The notes: generated by a model not told the origin, from the letters alone. Positions 33,990 through 47,361 are shown, counted from the stretch's first letter. The stretch: 64,000 nucleotides of DNA from Liolophura sinensis (GCF_032854445.1 NC_088305.1:17159717-17223716); one strand, 5' to 3'. Numbers and translations: made by a program.

Positions 33990-36970
33990 TATATGCCAGT
34001 TAAGCAACCATAGAAACCAGTCGAAGGCGTGACTTGCAAAAATATTTATAGCCTCACGAGGGAATTAAGTCGGTCCACCATGGCAAAAATTTTGCTGATT
34101 TGACATAAAAGTACAAAATTCTTCTAACAAAGAGCAAAAATGGATGGTTAATCTGTACAACATCCTCGGAATTCACCTGACGTTGACTTGTGTTGCATCA
34201 GCGGATTGTTTGGAGTCAAATCTTAATGCAAGAATTTTTTCTATCTTTCTGTGTGATAATTTTCGTCGACACATCGAACTGTCTACTACATCAGTTCTCT
34301 TAATCAATATATAACTTGAAAATAACTTGAATTAACCTGTCCATTACATAAAGTAATTTCGTGGCCAACATGTTATGTTTTTATCGTACATTCATGGCTC
34401 GTTTACTGGACATCTAATTCCACATGTATTTATCAAAGTCTTATCAGAGCCTAATAATTATAAACCGGTTTTGCCGCGCATTGGCGACTAGAGCCAAAGT
34501 AGGATGGACACTGTTCTCATCGTTGTCAGTTTGCGTACACAATCACCATGACAAAGGCTGAAATGAACAATAGACTAAGCCCTATAACAGCTTTGTATTA
34601 CTCTAGGCGGGAAATTAAGGTTATTTGTTGTTGAGACCGATGGGATTGACGACTGCACATATTGTGAAACCGGACTTTGTTACCAAACAATAACCGGCTG
34701 GAGATGGTCATTGTCCGCAAATCCTTGCCCACATCGGGACAGTCCATAGTCACAGTGTCAACAAAAAGGCACCACAACCACGTTAGGCTTCCCCCACCTG
34801 GCAACCCTCACCCCCCACCCCCAACCCCCAGGCAGAGTTGCTGACAGAAGAACCGCACCACTCATCAGCCATCTATGTTTTACATAGTTTTACCGAATAG
34901 TACGCACATTGATGATGTTTCATTCGGTACATATATGTAGTGGTAATAAACCTAAGACTAACCCGACAAGAGTTTCTTTCAATATAGGTTTACAGTTGTG
35001 CCTCTGAAAAAAGGCAAAACATAGACACGTACTACAAGGTAATACACCCGGGCTTATATGACAGATAGAAAGAAACTTAATTTACGTGGTTTGCTTAACT
35101 TAGAGCCTCTGTCAAAATAACCTGGATAAGGAAAAAGACAGTAATCCTTCGATCCCATTATAGCCAGCTTCCTCATGATGCATACTAAGTCTGTAGGTAC
35201 GTCTGTATACATGATCTGTAGGAATAGGCCTACTAAAATGTCAGCAACATGATTATACAGTGTTACGATCCGAACAAAAGTTCACATGTGCGTTCTGTCC
35301 TCGACTGATGCGGATATATTCACTTCTATCAAATAGCGATTTTACTCCCAGGTATACAACATACGGATGTTAAAAATTATATAGTCATCAGTCTATCACA
35401 CATGCATGTACGAGGTGTTACCGTGGCCACAATGGCTCCAGTTGAGAAGTTTGTATTAATTAGAGTATTTATTCACTTATTTATTTATTGTGAAATATTC
35501 AATTACCAGTGTACAATTACTCCCCCTTTAGCTATATACGACAGCACATAGTAATAGTTACGTGTCATCCTGTGTGGTGGCGCTGCTAGTCGATGACCCG
35601 GATGCTCTAAGATATATATCCACGTTCTGGAGCCTCAAATCACAACGAACGACCTGTTCGCAACTGCGTAATTGGCCCTGGAACCAGGATTCAGGGTATC
35701 GTCACACCTGCGTATAATCTGCAGACATCTGCCGATCAGAGAAGCGAGCAGGGTGTGCGTCATTACATGTGTCTCCCCTTGTAACTGTATTACGACCGCC
35801 AGCAAAACTGACCATGTAACACACTGTATTCGTATTCTGCCTAACGTCTTGAACTGGAGCGGTGTAACCTGAAACGGCTGTGTTCTTGCTTGAGATGAAA
35901 TTCAACGACAGACTGCCTCTGTTCGCACTCGTCAGCGGAAAACGGTTGAGCCAGAAAGCTCTGTTTGCTCATAATACACCTTTACTTTGGAGTGGCCGTG
36001 ATCTGCACATACATGTCTGGGGGCGTTCTGTAGACCATGCTATCTTCCACGTGTAACCCTCAGCAGGCGGTAGCAGCAGCGCAGCGCCCACGCAGTGTAG
36101 AATACCTGTGCAATGGCTAGGGTTGGGCGTTGAGTTGAATCGCTCGAAACATCAGGCGCTAAACAACTGTGTTTATTGGGTAACCAGTATGACTACTACA
36201 GGTGTGCTGGCCACGGCCGGACTTCGTTAGTTGGCCTTGTGCGGTTCAGTTGATGTGCTGCCCTCAACAAGCTGGCATTAGTCTGCCCCCATTATGAAGC
36301 TCGAAGCTGTAATGAAGGAAGAACTCGGTCAGACAGATTGATCACGTGGGCTGAAATGCTTAGTCAGTCCACTGGCGGTTAAAAAAGGCTCAGTTTCCGT
36401 GATGTACAATTAACTCTTATAAACCTTGCAGGTGCAGGCGTGGATATTCTCTCGAACACTACACTGGATATCTGCGCACTGACCCGTGAATGAGTACTGA
36501 AGACATATATCAGGACGAACTGCATGTAAAAGGAATACTGGCTGTGACTGACGAGATGCACGGTCATGCTCAAGGAGATTTTTTTTTTTTACTTTACATT
36601 TTTTTTGAACATCACATTTTGCATACAGCATTCAGACCTTGCATTACACACTTTTTTGTCTCCATTGGGCTGTGTGCATGTAAGCAGTCAGATTAATTTC
36701 TAACCTAAAGTCTGTCGACAACACGATTCTTGAAGTTTTTAAACACAACCTACGCTCAGGTCTTTATCTGTATAGGCCTAAGGTCCAAAATTGATAGTTC
36801 ACTTCAGACTTCTACGGCCGCATAACGTTAGTGTAACAATATTAGTGGTACACGTACGATGGAAGAAAATAGTTGAAGATAGCACCGACACCGTGCTAGG
36901 CAAACCGTAAAGGAGCAATCTTTTCAGTTCGTTTGGTACGGCGTCATTCTGTTGAATTGAGTTGTTAAGA
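33990..36970. other. Long gene-free stretch
   Basis: About 3 kb with only short open frames and no recognised domain, splice-supported exon or repeat. The 34,800-34,830 segment is a C-rich run. Confidence 0.45.
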
Positions 36971-36971
36971 G

Positions 36972-37346
36972 TTGTTAATTTTCATATTTGTCAAATCTAC
37001 TGTCATAGGCTTTTGCCTTGACAAGCAATGTGATATAGGACTAACATCCTTGTGTGGTATTATCGTATAATTTAAGAAAATTCGCGTACAGTTCTTGATG
37101 CCTTGTCCAATATGGGGTGTAAACACCAAAACGGAAGAAAGGCAGGATGGAAAATACCACGACTTCAACGCAAATGCAGTCCGGTTGTGTCTTCCAGATA
37201 GGTGATACTGCATGGAGAGCTTGTCTATTTTAATAATCACTTGATTCTGCCTCAGTGTTTGCTGTTGGTGTAGAGGATCTACATACATGCCTAAGCGATC
37301 GAAACGTAGCTGTCCACTATTATCCCATTAGCATGTAATAACGTCC
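36972..37346 (-). repeat. Segment duplicated at 50,437-50,812, copy A
   Basis: From AGTTGTTAATTTTCATATTT to CATTAGCATGTAATAACGT the sequence matches the other copy with few differences (about 97 percent by eye), in the same orientation. On the minus strand both copies keep a frame (MYVDPLHQQQTLRQNQVIIK and following). Copy A ends exactly where a GGGCCC-rich repeat begins. Confidence 0.9.
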
Positions 37347-37530
37347 CCAGCCAGCATTCAGCTGTGGGGCCCGTTTGGGCCCTAAACAGGCTACTGCTTG
37401 GGGCCCTAACTGGTCAGCCCGTTTGGGCCCCAGGCAGATTTGTCCTCGGGCTCCACTTGGGCCCTACTTGGGCAATAAGGGCACCGTTTGGGCCCCAGCC
37501 GGGCTAAAGTTTGGATGTTTGGGCCGACTG
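37342..37530 (+). repeat. GGGCCC-rich interspersed repeat, copy 1
   Basis: It starts CCCCAGCCAGCATTCAGC and continues with many GGGGCCC, TTTGGGCCC and CTTGGGCCC steps. A second copy on the opposite strand ends at about 48,195 with the same terminal CCCAGCCAACATG. No coding capacity; family name unknown to me. Confidence 0.75.
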
Positions 37531-37964
37531 GAATTATTCTAAACAGAAACTCACTTCGAACATCCAAAGAGAGTGGCACTTGGGTAAGAACGTTCATTTA
37601 CCAGGTATGGCTAGTACACCCAAGCGGAGAAATAATTAACAAAGTGGATCTGGCGCCATTTTAGAGGGTCCCACATGCCAGTTACAAGGGAGGAAAGCCA
37701 CCAACCTTGATTAAGATTGAGAACAGATAATTTACAAAACTTTTCCTTCATGCTGACCGGAATGGAACATGCAATTTCTGCCATTGCTTATGTATTCTGT
37801 GTACACTGACAAACACATTTCATATTTTTGTAGAACTACTCCAAAATTTATTTCATACAAACTCAGAGATAGCATAATCCACCAGAAAGTTGTCAACAGA
37901 ACAATCTTTTCTCAGAATGAATAAAACACTTCAAATTTGTGGATTTGTTTCCATTTTTAATGTT

Positions 37965-38083
37965 ATCACCACCATATCGGAAACCTCAACCGCCTCGTGT
38001 TTCGACCTTGCTCTCGCCACGATATGGCTGAAATACTGCCGATGTGGCGTTAAACCATAATCATTCATTCATTCATTCAAATT
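37965..38083 (+). repeat. SINE 3' part of a third family
   Basis: CGATATGGCTGAAATACTGC then CGATGTGGCGTTAAACCAT and an ATTC run: the tail of another SINE type that I associate with molluscs. The 5' head is missing. Confidence 0.65.
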
Positions 38084-38244
38084 TGTGGACAGTCACAGTC
38101 AAACAGAAACAAAAGCTTTCTCACCATTGTAAATGAAGGAGAAATAATGTACAGTTAGTTGGGTATTTCCGAATCACGTTCTGCTCTTGAGGAGCGAGAG
38201 TAGCTTCTCTTTGTTACATGACAAACAATTATGTCATTTTCTTC

Positions 38245-38690
38245 ACAAAATATTCATTTAAATTAAAGACCTGTAGACATATTTGATACCTATACTACAA
38301 ATCCTGTGAGTTACAGAAGGTTCCCCTGCACACCTTAGGAGGAGTTGATTACACAAAATATGGACTACAATGAGGACTACGTCATATTTCTTATAAAAGT
38401 TGGCTAAGTACAGAATGGGGGAATCGGGACAACAAATGATTTTTTATACTAAATGAAAGACGTGCACATATTTGTTACCTATACTACAAATCGTGTGAGT
38501 TACAGAAGGTTACTTTTCCTACTGGGAGTTGATTACACAAAATATGCACGGCATAAAGACTACATGTCATACTTGTTAAGTTCACACCCAGAAAATTGGC
38601 ACAAAAAATGATTTTTTACATTAAATTGATGACCTATTCACATATTTAACCGTGAGTTTCAAAAGCTTCCCTTGCTTACCTTAGGAAGAG
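38245..38690. repeat. ~179-bp tandem repeat, about 2.5 units
   Basis: CCTATACTACAAATC, GTGAGTTACAGAAGGTT and GAGTTGATTACACAAAATAT recur at about 38,292 and 38,471, and a partial third unit follows at about 38,625. Similarity is roughly 80-85 percent by eye. Confidence 0.75.
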
Positions 38691-38991
38691 TATCAACCAA
38701 TACCGTCCCAGTCCACAGGAGAAGCAGTGTAGTTGGTGATGGCCCAGTACCATCCCCTTACTGCCCCTCCCATGAACTGGAACCTCTGGTACAGATGTGA
38801 AGAGCACAGACCAAGTGAGCGGGTGATGGCCCTTTCCCATCCCCTTTTTGGCCTGTGCAATGCACAAATGCACCTGAGGGTAATGGTGGCTCATACAGGA
38901 AAAATAATAAACTTACATTGAATTACATATAGTGGGACATGGCCTAGTGCCACTTACAGACAAAAACTACATTTAAAACCTACATAAAACA

Positions 38992-41675
38992 CTAACTATC
39001 TAAACTAGCTGTTCTGGCCCTCTCTGCCATGGCTCTTTTGGCACGATTACCATCTCGGTCCCTCCCATTGCTCAGCCATTTGGAGACCGCTTTTTCAAAC
39101 TCCTTTTTGTTTATGGCTGATGTCCGGGTATTGTTCTTCAAAGCACCTGAATTGAAATCAGTAAGGGAAAGACATAAAGAGAACAGAAATAAACATCTGA
39201 AGATGTTCTAACATCAATTAAACAAAAACTTTTGGTTTATCTTCCACTTTATACTGTTGCTAGAACAGGTTTGTGCCTGGTCATAGATTATAATGAAATG
39301 TTTAACAATAGCTCGCGGGAATTTTCCTTTACCTCAGTTGGTAGAGTTTTGCACTGCAATAGTCCCGAGTTCAAACCCTGGTTTGACAACTGAACAATTC
39401 ATTTAAGTCAGTCATCCATCAAATGCAGAGGTAAAATTATGTTCCACAAACAAAATAGAATACTTCGATAGACCAGTTCGAAAACCCTGGAGGTCCCAAA
39501 CGCCCTCTTCCCATGACGCCCTATCAGATTGAATTGGAGGGAGAGTGGATTTGTGAGAACATATCCCATCATTCTCCTTGTGGCTTCATCCACTGTCCGT
39601 CCTCCCAAGTCGCTCACAAAGGACACCTACATGGAAAACAAAATGGAATGAATCTTACACCTTCTTTTGATAAATGGTGACTTAAAAAATGTTATTTAAA
39701 ACTTGTATAATTATTTTATTCCTCCTGTACACCACCACCTGGCTACAGAACTTACCTACATTCATCGAGTGGGATGCCTGTTGATGTAAGAAATGCACCT
39801 CAACTTGAACAAAATGAATACCACACATAAAGGGCAATTTCCTGGTCAATCCTTAGAAATTTATTCCAACTTTATGCAGAACTGTTCATAAATAGTGGCA
39901 GATAGACTTTTCATTATCTTTGTGCACTTCGAATGATTTTAAATTTTAAAAGAATGCAGTACACTTTCATGAATTTCATGGGTTGCAAAACATACAAAAG
40001 CTTAAATAAACAATGGATAAGTATACACTTACCACACGATTCAATACAGAGGACTCCATCAACAAGGCATCCAGAGCATCAAAGTCTTCCATTGTTTTTA
40101 ATGGGAAGGTGACACCCTCTGGTAATTCCCTATCTTGGACCTGACCATGGTCCTTCCGCAGGATTGATTCCATCACACTCTGAAGGATACGCTGATTTTC
40201 TAATACCTTCTCTAGGAGGCCCACAGATTTGAGAACCACCTTCTTCAGATGATGAATCTCTTGCGAAAGTCCTACAACAGAAGCAGTGGTTTCGCTCTTA
40301 ACATCTCATTTTAGGCCTGCTGCAAGAGTACTGCACCTCAATAACATAAACATTTATGCAACATCCCAAATCAGTTATCTCATGCTTAGCTTTGTTATTC
40401 AAGCCAAAACAGGATAAAAATACGATTCTAAGAGAGTAAGGACGAGTATCTCGAAGTATTATGCACTCACATTCACATCAATATTATTGTTTATAACATT
40501 CATTGGTGAATTTAGAATGAAAATTACCACTGATTGATACCGCTGATGGAAGTGTGGCGGGGCGTCTTTCTGGCGTTGCAGCGAGGGGTGGGGGAGGGGT
40601 GATAGGTGTATCAGCCATAGAAGGTGCAGGTGGTGGCAGAATTAAGGCCTGGTCAATACTCTCTGAGTCGGAATCTGAAAGATCAGAAACGACTGCAGCT
40701 TGGGGCTCCGAGTCAGAATCCAGATACCACTGGTTAGGTTTAGGTCTGTAAAGAACAAAAGTACACACACATACTTTGCAGACTCCCACTGTACATTAAA
40801 TAGTGAATGCTACTGCAAGTGAGAGGAATACATTAATTTTATGTGTTGTCCAAGTATGTTTTTATATTTTGAGGAGATTTCTGCATCAGAAAGCTACACT
40901 TCACATAAATGCAGGATGTTTAAAAAATGTCAGACTACAAGTAAAATAAAAGTACAAATGAATTACTTGAACTTACCTCCTCTTAGATGTGCTGGGCCCT
41001 TCTTCTGTTTCAGTTTGCAAGTCTGATGTGAATTCAGACCTGCGCAATTTGAACTCTGCTTTGGTAAGGTCAGCTGAAAATATATACATACAGCCAATAA
41101 GTTGATTGATTGCATGTATACATGACTGAATAACTGATAAAACGCACTGAAATTAATCTTAGCACGCTAACATTATACAAAACAACTCAATGGAGGTTTT
41201 CAAAATACCCTTATCATCTGTGCAAAACAATGTGCAACCAACACAAAAGTCTGGAAGAAGTCGTATCCTATTTTCTATACCCTTACCCATAAAATTCCAA
41301 GCTAATGATTTTGAGATGTCAATCATTCACTAACAGGTCCTTGAATAAAATTTACATATTTAATGAACTGTCTGGATGTAAGCCTTTTAATTTCATCTAC
41401 AAATATAAGTGAAACGATCACCATACATTAGTACTATTACAAAGCAACACAATGTAGCTTTGATTACCAGCTTTTCCAAGGACTCTGATGTTAAATTTCT
41501 TCCAGGATTGAGTTGGCACAGCACCAGTTTGAAGCATCTTTTTGACTTTGGCACTGTTTGATGCTGAAGGCCAGTAGCACTCATCCTCCTCATCTGAAGT
41601 GAACCAGGCAGTTGAAATCACTGCCACTGTGCGAGACCCCACAAACATAACAACTGCGTAGGGCAACATTTTGCT
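38992..41675 (-). CDS. DUF4806-domain accessory protein of the CACTA element, six exons
   Basis: Exons on the minus strand, joined in phase: 41,675-41,468 (ATG at 41,669); 41,073-40,977; 40,745-40,528; 40,271-40,033; 39,626-39,464; 39,146-38,992. All but one donor are consensus; the GTATTC donor at 39,463 is weak. Exon A has the YAVVMFVG...CYWP...SWKKFNIRVLG head seen in DUF4806 proteins. Exons B-C are a Ser/Asp-rich linker. Exon D has LPEGVTFPLKTMEDFDALDA, exon E has SDLGGRTVDEATRRMM and HGKRAFGTSRVFELVY, and exon F has KKEFEKAVSKWLSNGRDRDG. The frame is open throughout. Exon A overlaps the last codons of the transposase frame, so the two products probably come from alternative splicing. The biochemical role of DUF4806 is unknown; by analogy with TnpA of En/Spm it might bind the element's ends. 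That last point is inference. Confidence 0.75.
39325..39395 (+). repeat. tRNA-like SINE head fragment
   Basis: TTTACCTCAGTTGGTAGAG (A-box-like) and CCGAGTTCAAACCCTGG (B-box-like) are 35 bp apart. The acceptor stem does not pair, so it is a SINE head remnant and not a tRNA gene. It lies in an intron of the DUF4806 gene. Confidence 0.5.
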
Positions 41676-43784
41676 GGAAGACAAGCATAAAACATTTGAA
41701 TTAAGATGGTATGCAGCATTGGGAATACAATATATTTCTCCTGCAGAGGTAACAGCACAAGCTTTCTGGTCACATTTTCTGGACTCGCTACATGTAATTG
41801 GCCAGAGAATTTTGACACCGACTTGACTCCAATTAACAACGAGTCTCCTGGATAGTCAAACGCTGTCTCACAGTTTTTAAACTCTTCGTATATGATTAAA
41901 GTTCCTCTAGAACTAGAGCAGAGAATGTTTCTGACAACCACCACTTTCTCGTTCACTTCAAAACAGTTGTCACCTCCTTTGCAGGAAATTAAGAATCGTG
42001 GGTCAAGATACTGTTTGTACTGGAGACAAGAACCACAATCGAGAGGTACAGGTCCAGAAAAATGTGCTTTTTTGTGGAGCGGTACATTCATTTCACTTGT
42101 CTTTGTGTGTATGGAGTCCAGTTTCTGCATTTCTGCAACTCTTCTCACAATCTGTGACAATGGGCTCTGGCCTTTACGCACCATTCTTTTTAATTTTCCC
42201 AAGTAGTTCTCAAATGGGAAACATGAGATAGCATCCAAGGACCCATACTTTCTGGCATCATCTGCCAAATGAATCAAGTTGTGCACATTATACACCACCA
42301 TATCCCTCCCATGTAACGTGGCAAAGTTCTGCACAAATACTTTCATCAGCGCTTCAACATAATCAGCATATTTGGCAGAGATTTTTTGACTGCTGAGCAA
42401 AAGTCGCATTGAATATGATAATACCATGAAGTTTCGATACAGATTGTTGGGTAGCTTATTTCGCAGTACGACTGGCCCTGTATACAACAAAAACTGCCGG
42501 AATTCTGTGGCTTTCCAAAGCTTATACTCTTGCAAGGCCCTTGGTTTCCTGCAAAACTCCCTTGGCAAACATTTTCTAACTGCCACTAGCTCATCTGATA
42601 TCACTTTTAAGAGACCAGCTGATATCCTAGATTTCAGAGGACCTGAGGTCCAAAAAAAAATAAGCCTCCTTACAACTCCAAGGCACACAAGATGCATATA
42701 GTCTAGCACAAAATCCGTAATACATCCGATTCCAAGCCCTATTAGTGGTGACTGTTCAACCTGATGTTCCCCTTCCATCATTTCGGCAAACCGGACATTT
42801 GTCCTTGGTGCTGCGGATATTTCAGGAAACGTCATCCTGTGTGCAACAGACACACCCTTTTGAACACAACGCTCACATCCAAAGTAACCAGTGTGACCCT
42901 TAACGCACTTTAAAAAGGCTCTTGCCGGTGCATCACACATAAAGGCATCTGGCAGTGCAACCTTGTAATGTTTATTGTTGAACTGCACACCACATCCACA
43001 TACATCTTTTAAATCATGTATAAACTGTTCCAAATAATCATGAACAGAGGTTGGCTTTGAAGTACCACCGTACACCCCTATCATAAATACCCCTGCTTCA
43101 GGCGATTCCTTTACTATTGCAAGGATTGGCCACAAAGTCTGAAGAGAGCTCTTAAATAATGGTAAGCCATCTATATTTATCCGAAGAGTGAGGGTATCAA
43201 CACCATGCAGCGAGTCTTGTGACAACTTAGAGAGCTGTGAACACAACGACTGGGCAACACCAAAGTGATAATATGAACCACCTGCAAGGCCGCGCATGTC
43301 AGCACATACAGGTGTGGATAACAGTGTTCTAGGATCCTTGGGCAAACTCTGTTCTAAATCTCTGAGAATATCAAGGAGGGCAGATAGTGCTGCATGGGAG
43401 ATATTGTAATTTATTGCCCACTCTGACAGCCTTTCCTTAGTGTTTGAACACCACTGACCACCATTCTCTTCCTCGTCATCATCAGAGTCAGTTGGTAAAT
43501 AATCCATTTCATCATCTGGGTCTGATAGAAGTTGAGAGCTGTATTCGTGATTACATGTATCAGTTTGTGTTTTATCTGCCTGTATTTGGTTTGCCTCTGA
43601 GAACAGTGGTGGCAACATTGCTGTCTCTCCTTGGATCATGTGATCTCTGTTCTTGGCTATTAGAGGCACTTGTACCCATGCCAAGCTGTGCAGTTTCCTC
43701 TTCAAAACTTCTTAAATGTTCCTTCACCTTTGCCCTGATTTTTCTACGTTTTGTCCTATCGCTACGTTCTTCATAATTATCCAT
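41618..43784 (-). CDS. CACTA-type transposase (Transposase_21-like)
   Basis: The start at ATG 43,784 follows an acceptor (CCTTTCAG). The N-terminus is basic (MDNYEERSDRTKRRKIRAKV), as in animal CACTA transposases. The main frame (43,705 to 41,618) has an acidic segment (DYLPTDSDDDEEENGGQW), then GGSYYHFGVAQSL, INIDGLPLFKSS, YGGTSKPTSVHDYLEQF, a CxxC pair in GYFGCERCVQKG, and DFVLDYMHLVCLGVVRRL. These are marks of the CACTA transposase core. The N-terminal and main frames differ by one base, so a single shift or a small unrecognised intron lies between about 43,575 and 43,705. Beyond PMLHT the frame runs over the acceptor of the DUF4806 first exon. It cuts and rejoins the element's ends if active. 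It is nearly intact, possibly inactive. Confidence 0.8.
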
Positions 43785-44400
43785 TGTTACCTGAAAGGAA
43801 TATTTCAATGTAAACTTTACTACATGGCTACAGGTTATATCCATTATAATCTAACTGTAAAGTAACAGAAGAAATGAAATAAGATTGACCTACCTTTCAG
43901 TCTTATATAACACATCTTCAGTAATACAGGGGGGTTGAGAATTCACTTTTTCATATTTTAAAGAAAAATCACCGAAAGAGTTATCTGTCCTTTCATGACA
44001 ATTACAGGCAAAGTAAACTAAAGTTGATATTTTCAGACTTTGTATCTCATTGGCTTTACAATGATGCTTAGCATAAAGGCATGCGATTATTTTTAAATTG
44101 GTCTGGGATTACAACTTTCATGTCTGGTGCCCAGTGTCTCATTCCATTTATTCAAGTACCGCCTCTTGTTGTCCAACACATGGGCTGGCTCACGGACCTC
44201 TAGCTGGGTTAATCCTTTGTGCCCAACACGATAGGGCTGAATGCTAACACATCGACCGATCGGAATAAATGAAAGGCTGCGCATAGCTGTCGGACAGGCA
44301 AGAGGCATGATGGACACGGGATGCAATGTTGCCAACAACTGCTAGCGTAGGGTTTACTACGTACTTTACGTGCCCCCTGCATCTCAACATGGTGGTGTTG

Positions 44401-44500
44401 TTAATTAACACCAGCTGACCAAACTCTTATCCATGTTGATCACGTACGTTAATCCTATAATTCACATACCAAACAACTCAGTGTGTACATAAAGTGTTAA
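44401..44500. repeat. 100-bp direct repeat, left of piggyBac 1
   Basis: It begins TTAATTAACACCAGCTGACC and ends CATAAAGTGTTAA. The same 100 bp, with one difference seen (AATTCAC versus AATTAAC), lies at 47,362-47,461 on the other side of the element. Both copies start and end in TTAA. Confidence 0.93.
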
Positions 44501-47361
44501 CCCTCTATTTACCGCTACAGGTATACTGAGCCTGAAAATTGTTTCCTTGTATATAGGATTTCTTACTGAGGAGTAAAAATGATTTTTGGTGCCACCTTTG
44601 ACCTTGTAACAGGAATGTTGCTCATGAGCAACATTGGTCATTGAAGGTTAGCGACGGTTTGAATATATGTCATGCTTGGGGACAGCAGTTGTTGCCAAAT
44701 ATTTTGATCTTAGAGCGACGCAGATTTAAAACATCGAAAAGAACGAGCCATATCGTGTTCTGATTGTATCAGTTTTATTTGAAATGCTTGAAATCAGTCA
44801 TTTCTTATGGAAGTGTTGAAATAATTCCAATCCAGCTTGTAGGTAAGCATGTTTGTGTTCTGTGTCCAATTGGTACCAAATACATAACAAGAACAATGGA
44901 ACTTAAACCAGCAATGACGATCTGACGACAAAATAACACCGTAGTATGATTTATGGCAATTTGCTGAAAACGGCACAGTTTACTTATGGTGGTAAGCGAA
45001 AAAACAGTTGCGATCAGGGCAAATACACAGATGAACTTTGCATTTGGAGCACTGCCACCAGGAAAATCCAGCAGGACAGAATCTACAACGGTTGCGCTTT
45101 CCTGGTTGTACTGGTCAGTGATCAACAAGGTCGTACCTCACATCGGCAACGGGTGCTGGCGTTACCTTCTGTTTCTTTGCTGGAGGTGATGTCAAGAATG
45201 TAGCCGATGGTCGCCCACGATTCGGCTTGCCTTTCTTAATAAATGCATCAGCTGCTGTTGCTTGAAATTTCTTCAGTGCAAGTTTGACGTTAGTGCCAGT
45301 GAGCTTGATTTCACTCCGATACAAAAACCAAGCATTTACCATACAGATTGTGAGCGTGTGATAGAAGATGTAGAGCTACCAACGCTTGCTTTTGAGCTGT
45401 CTTTTGTACAGCGTACACATCATATCGAGTAGATCTACACCTCCCATATTAGAATTGTACACTTTCACTACGGCTGGTCTCTCCACCTCAATATGCTTCT
45501 TCTGGGCCTTGTCATATCGCTTCACTGTATCAATAGGTTCAGTTTGTATGTGCTCAACAGAGTGACTGATTTATTATCATACCACCTAACAACTACCAGA
45601 TTCCTGTCCTTCTCATAAACGCTATCCATTGAACCTCTACCAGTAAGTGCTAATTGTTTCTCAGTCTTGAGGGGTGCTTTATGACAACGATAAGTCTGAA
45701 TTCTTCCAAGGAACTGTCCATAGTTGCGTTTTGTAATCTGGACAGCCATTTCAAAGTTTGTGAAGTAGTTGTCACTGAAAATTTTGTATTGGTGATTACG
45801 AGGCAATGATTCACAAAGCTGCAAAACGACATTCCCACCAAGACCACAATTAGGCGCATACTGTTCGTCCATCCCCGTGCCTTTCCCTTGATAGACTGCA
45901 AAGTCGTGACAGAACCCAGAGGAACTACAACGAGCCCACAACTTAAACCCCCACTTTTTCGGCTTTTTTTGCATGTACTGCTTTAGTACAGAACGTCCTT
46001 TTGAATGCTACCATAATTTCGTCAATACACTGGTGTTCTTCATTAGAGCTAACAGTTCCGAAATTATCACGGAGTGATGTCAGCCACAGTCGGAGTTTCC
46101 ACACGCGGTCCTGTTTCCTCTGGTCTTCTGTAACGGCCTCATTGTCCACAAAATGAAGATAGGCCGCTATCTTATAAAATCTGTTCCTGCTCATCTTATC
46201 TGCAATCGGCTCATAGCGAACCTCTTCACACCAATAATCCCCAACAGCAGGCATTTTCACCAACCCCATGAGATAATATATTCCCAAGAATACTTCCAGT
46301 TCAGATGCAGGTTGATGCCATCCTTTTTCATCGCATACTTGTTTGTTTCTAGAACGGTGGCGTCTAAAATAGCGTCGGTTACGAATATTTTGTAAAATTC
46401 ATAGGGTGTCAGTTCTGGATTAGGCTCGGGCAGTACTGAGACAGGTATAAAGTCTACATTCTGCGGTGCCACAAACTCTCTACGAGTCTCGAAATTGTAG
46501 CTTTCTGGCGTTTTCGTCTTATGCACTGTTTGGGGATTGACGTATGATGCCAGTGGTTCACCATCTGACGAGCTGGAATCGTCATCCACATTACTAGTGC
46601 TGGGCCGATTGAGCAAGGTGTGGATATCATGGACACCGACATCATCACAATCACTGTCAACGTCACCATCTTCATCGGGACACCAATCGTCATCATCACC
46701 GTCGGACAACTCCTCAAACTCACTGTCTGAATCCAGAACAGCAGCAAGGACATCATGAACATTTGTTAGTTTTTTCCCAGCCATCTACAAATCAATGGAA
46801 ACATAAGTTGCAGCGATATGCATTCCAAATTTACTGACACTTTAAGGCAATAGAATATTGTTGTAAGACGAAAACATATTTTTATTGTTTTAAAAATATT
46901 AGTTTGTTTGTCTTACAGTAGCACGTAAACCACGTAGTAAACACACAGCATAGAGATGGAGTCTATACTTACCAATGTTGCTCGAGAGCTACATAAATTT
47001 GTGGGGCTTCTTCAGGCTATGTTGCAACAACTCTTGTTAACAACTTATTGCCCCAGTTATTCTCTTTCTCAAACAGATTAATTGCAACAATAACTTTTTT
47101 GTATACATACCTTTACCCCTGGGTCGCGGACAAACTTTCCCAATCAAAACACGCGGCCTCGTGACGCCCGCAATCGGTACACGTTGCCTTCCGGCGGGAA
47201 GTATGAATAGTTGACAGTGCTGCTCTCTGTGTTGCTATTTAGAAACTACAGTTTGTAGCTGTTACACAACATTGGGAAGTAATGGTAAGTTTTAGTCGAC
47301 AGTTTTGTTGGCGGGCTATTAGAGTTTATGTAGCTCCTGAGCTACGTGTGTAAATAGAGGG
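44501..47361 (-). mobile_element. piggyBac element 1, both ends present
   Basis: The ends are CCCTCTATTTACC at 44,501 and GTAAATAGAGGG at 47,361, perfect 12-bp inverted repeats flanked by TTAA (44,497-44,500 and 47,362-47,365). Length 2,861 bp. The transposase lies on the minus strand. Beyond each TTAA lies one copy of a 100-bp direct repeat. Confidence 0.93.
44980..46784 (-). pseudogene. piggyBac transposase, broken
   Basis: The ATG at 46,784 opens an acidic N-terminus (LDSDSEFEELSDGDDDDW). The PGBD core follows: EFYKIFVTDAILDATVLETN, MSRNRFYKIAAYLHFVDNE, CIDEIMVAFK (first catalytic Asp), KIFSDNYFTNFEMA (second Asp). The third-Asp region lies about 45,440 (GGVDLLD-like). The end is a Cys-rich zinc domain (RCRFCPAG, CSKCKVHLC). 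At least four frame breaks (about 46,265, 45,955, 45,530 and 45,125) prevent one reading. It is of the PGBD2/3-like type, related to but clearly different from element 2. Confidence 0.88.

Larger units (their letters stand above)
38700..44350 (-). mobile_element. CACTA-type (EnSpm/CMC) DNA transposon, ends not located
   Basis: The limits are approximate. The body contains a Transposase_21-like gene and a DUF4806 gene in the same direction, with a possible shared leader whose 3' acceptor lies just before 43,784. Imperfect repeats (GGTGATGGCCCAGTACCATC and GGTGATGGCCCTTTCCCATC near 38,735 and 38,820) may be subterminal motifs. No CACTA/TAGTG terminal pair could be fixed by eye. Confidence 0.6.

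Noticed and set aside
41892-42701. Plus-strand frames of 77-104 codons
   Set aside because: Antisense shadows of the CACTA transposase.
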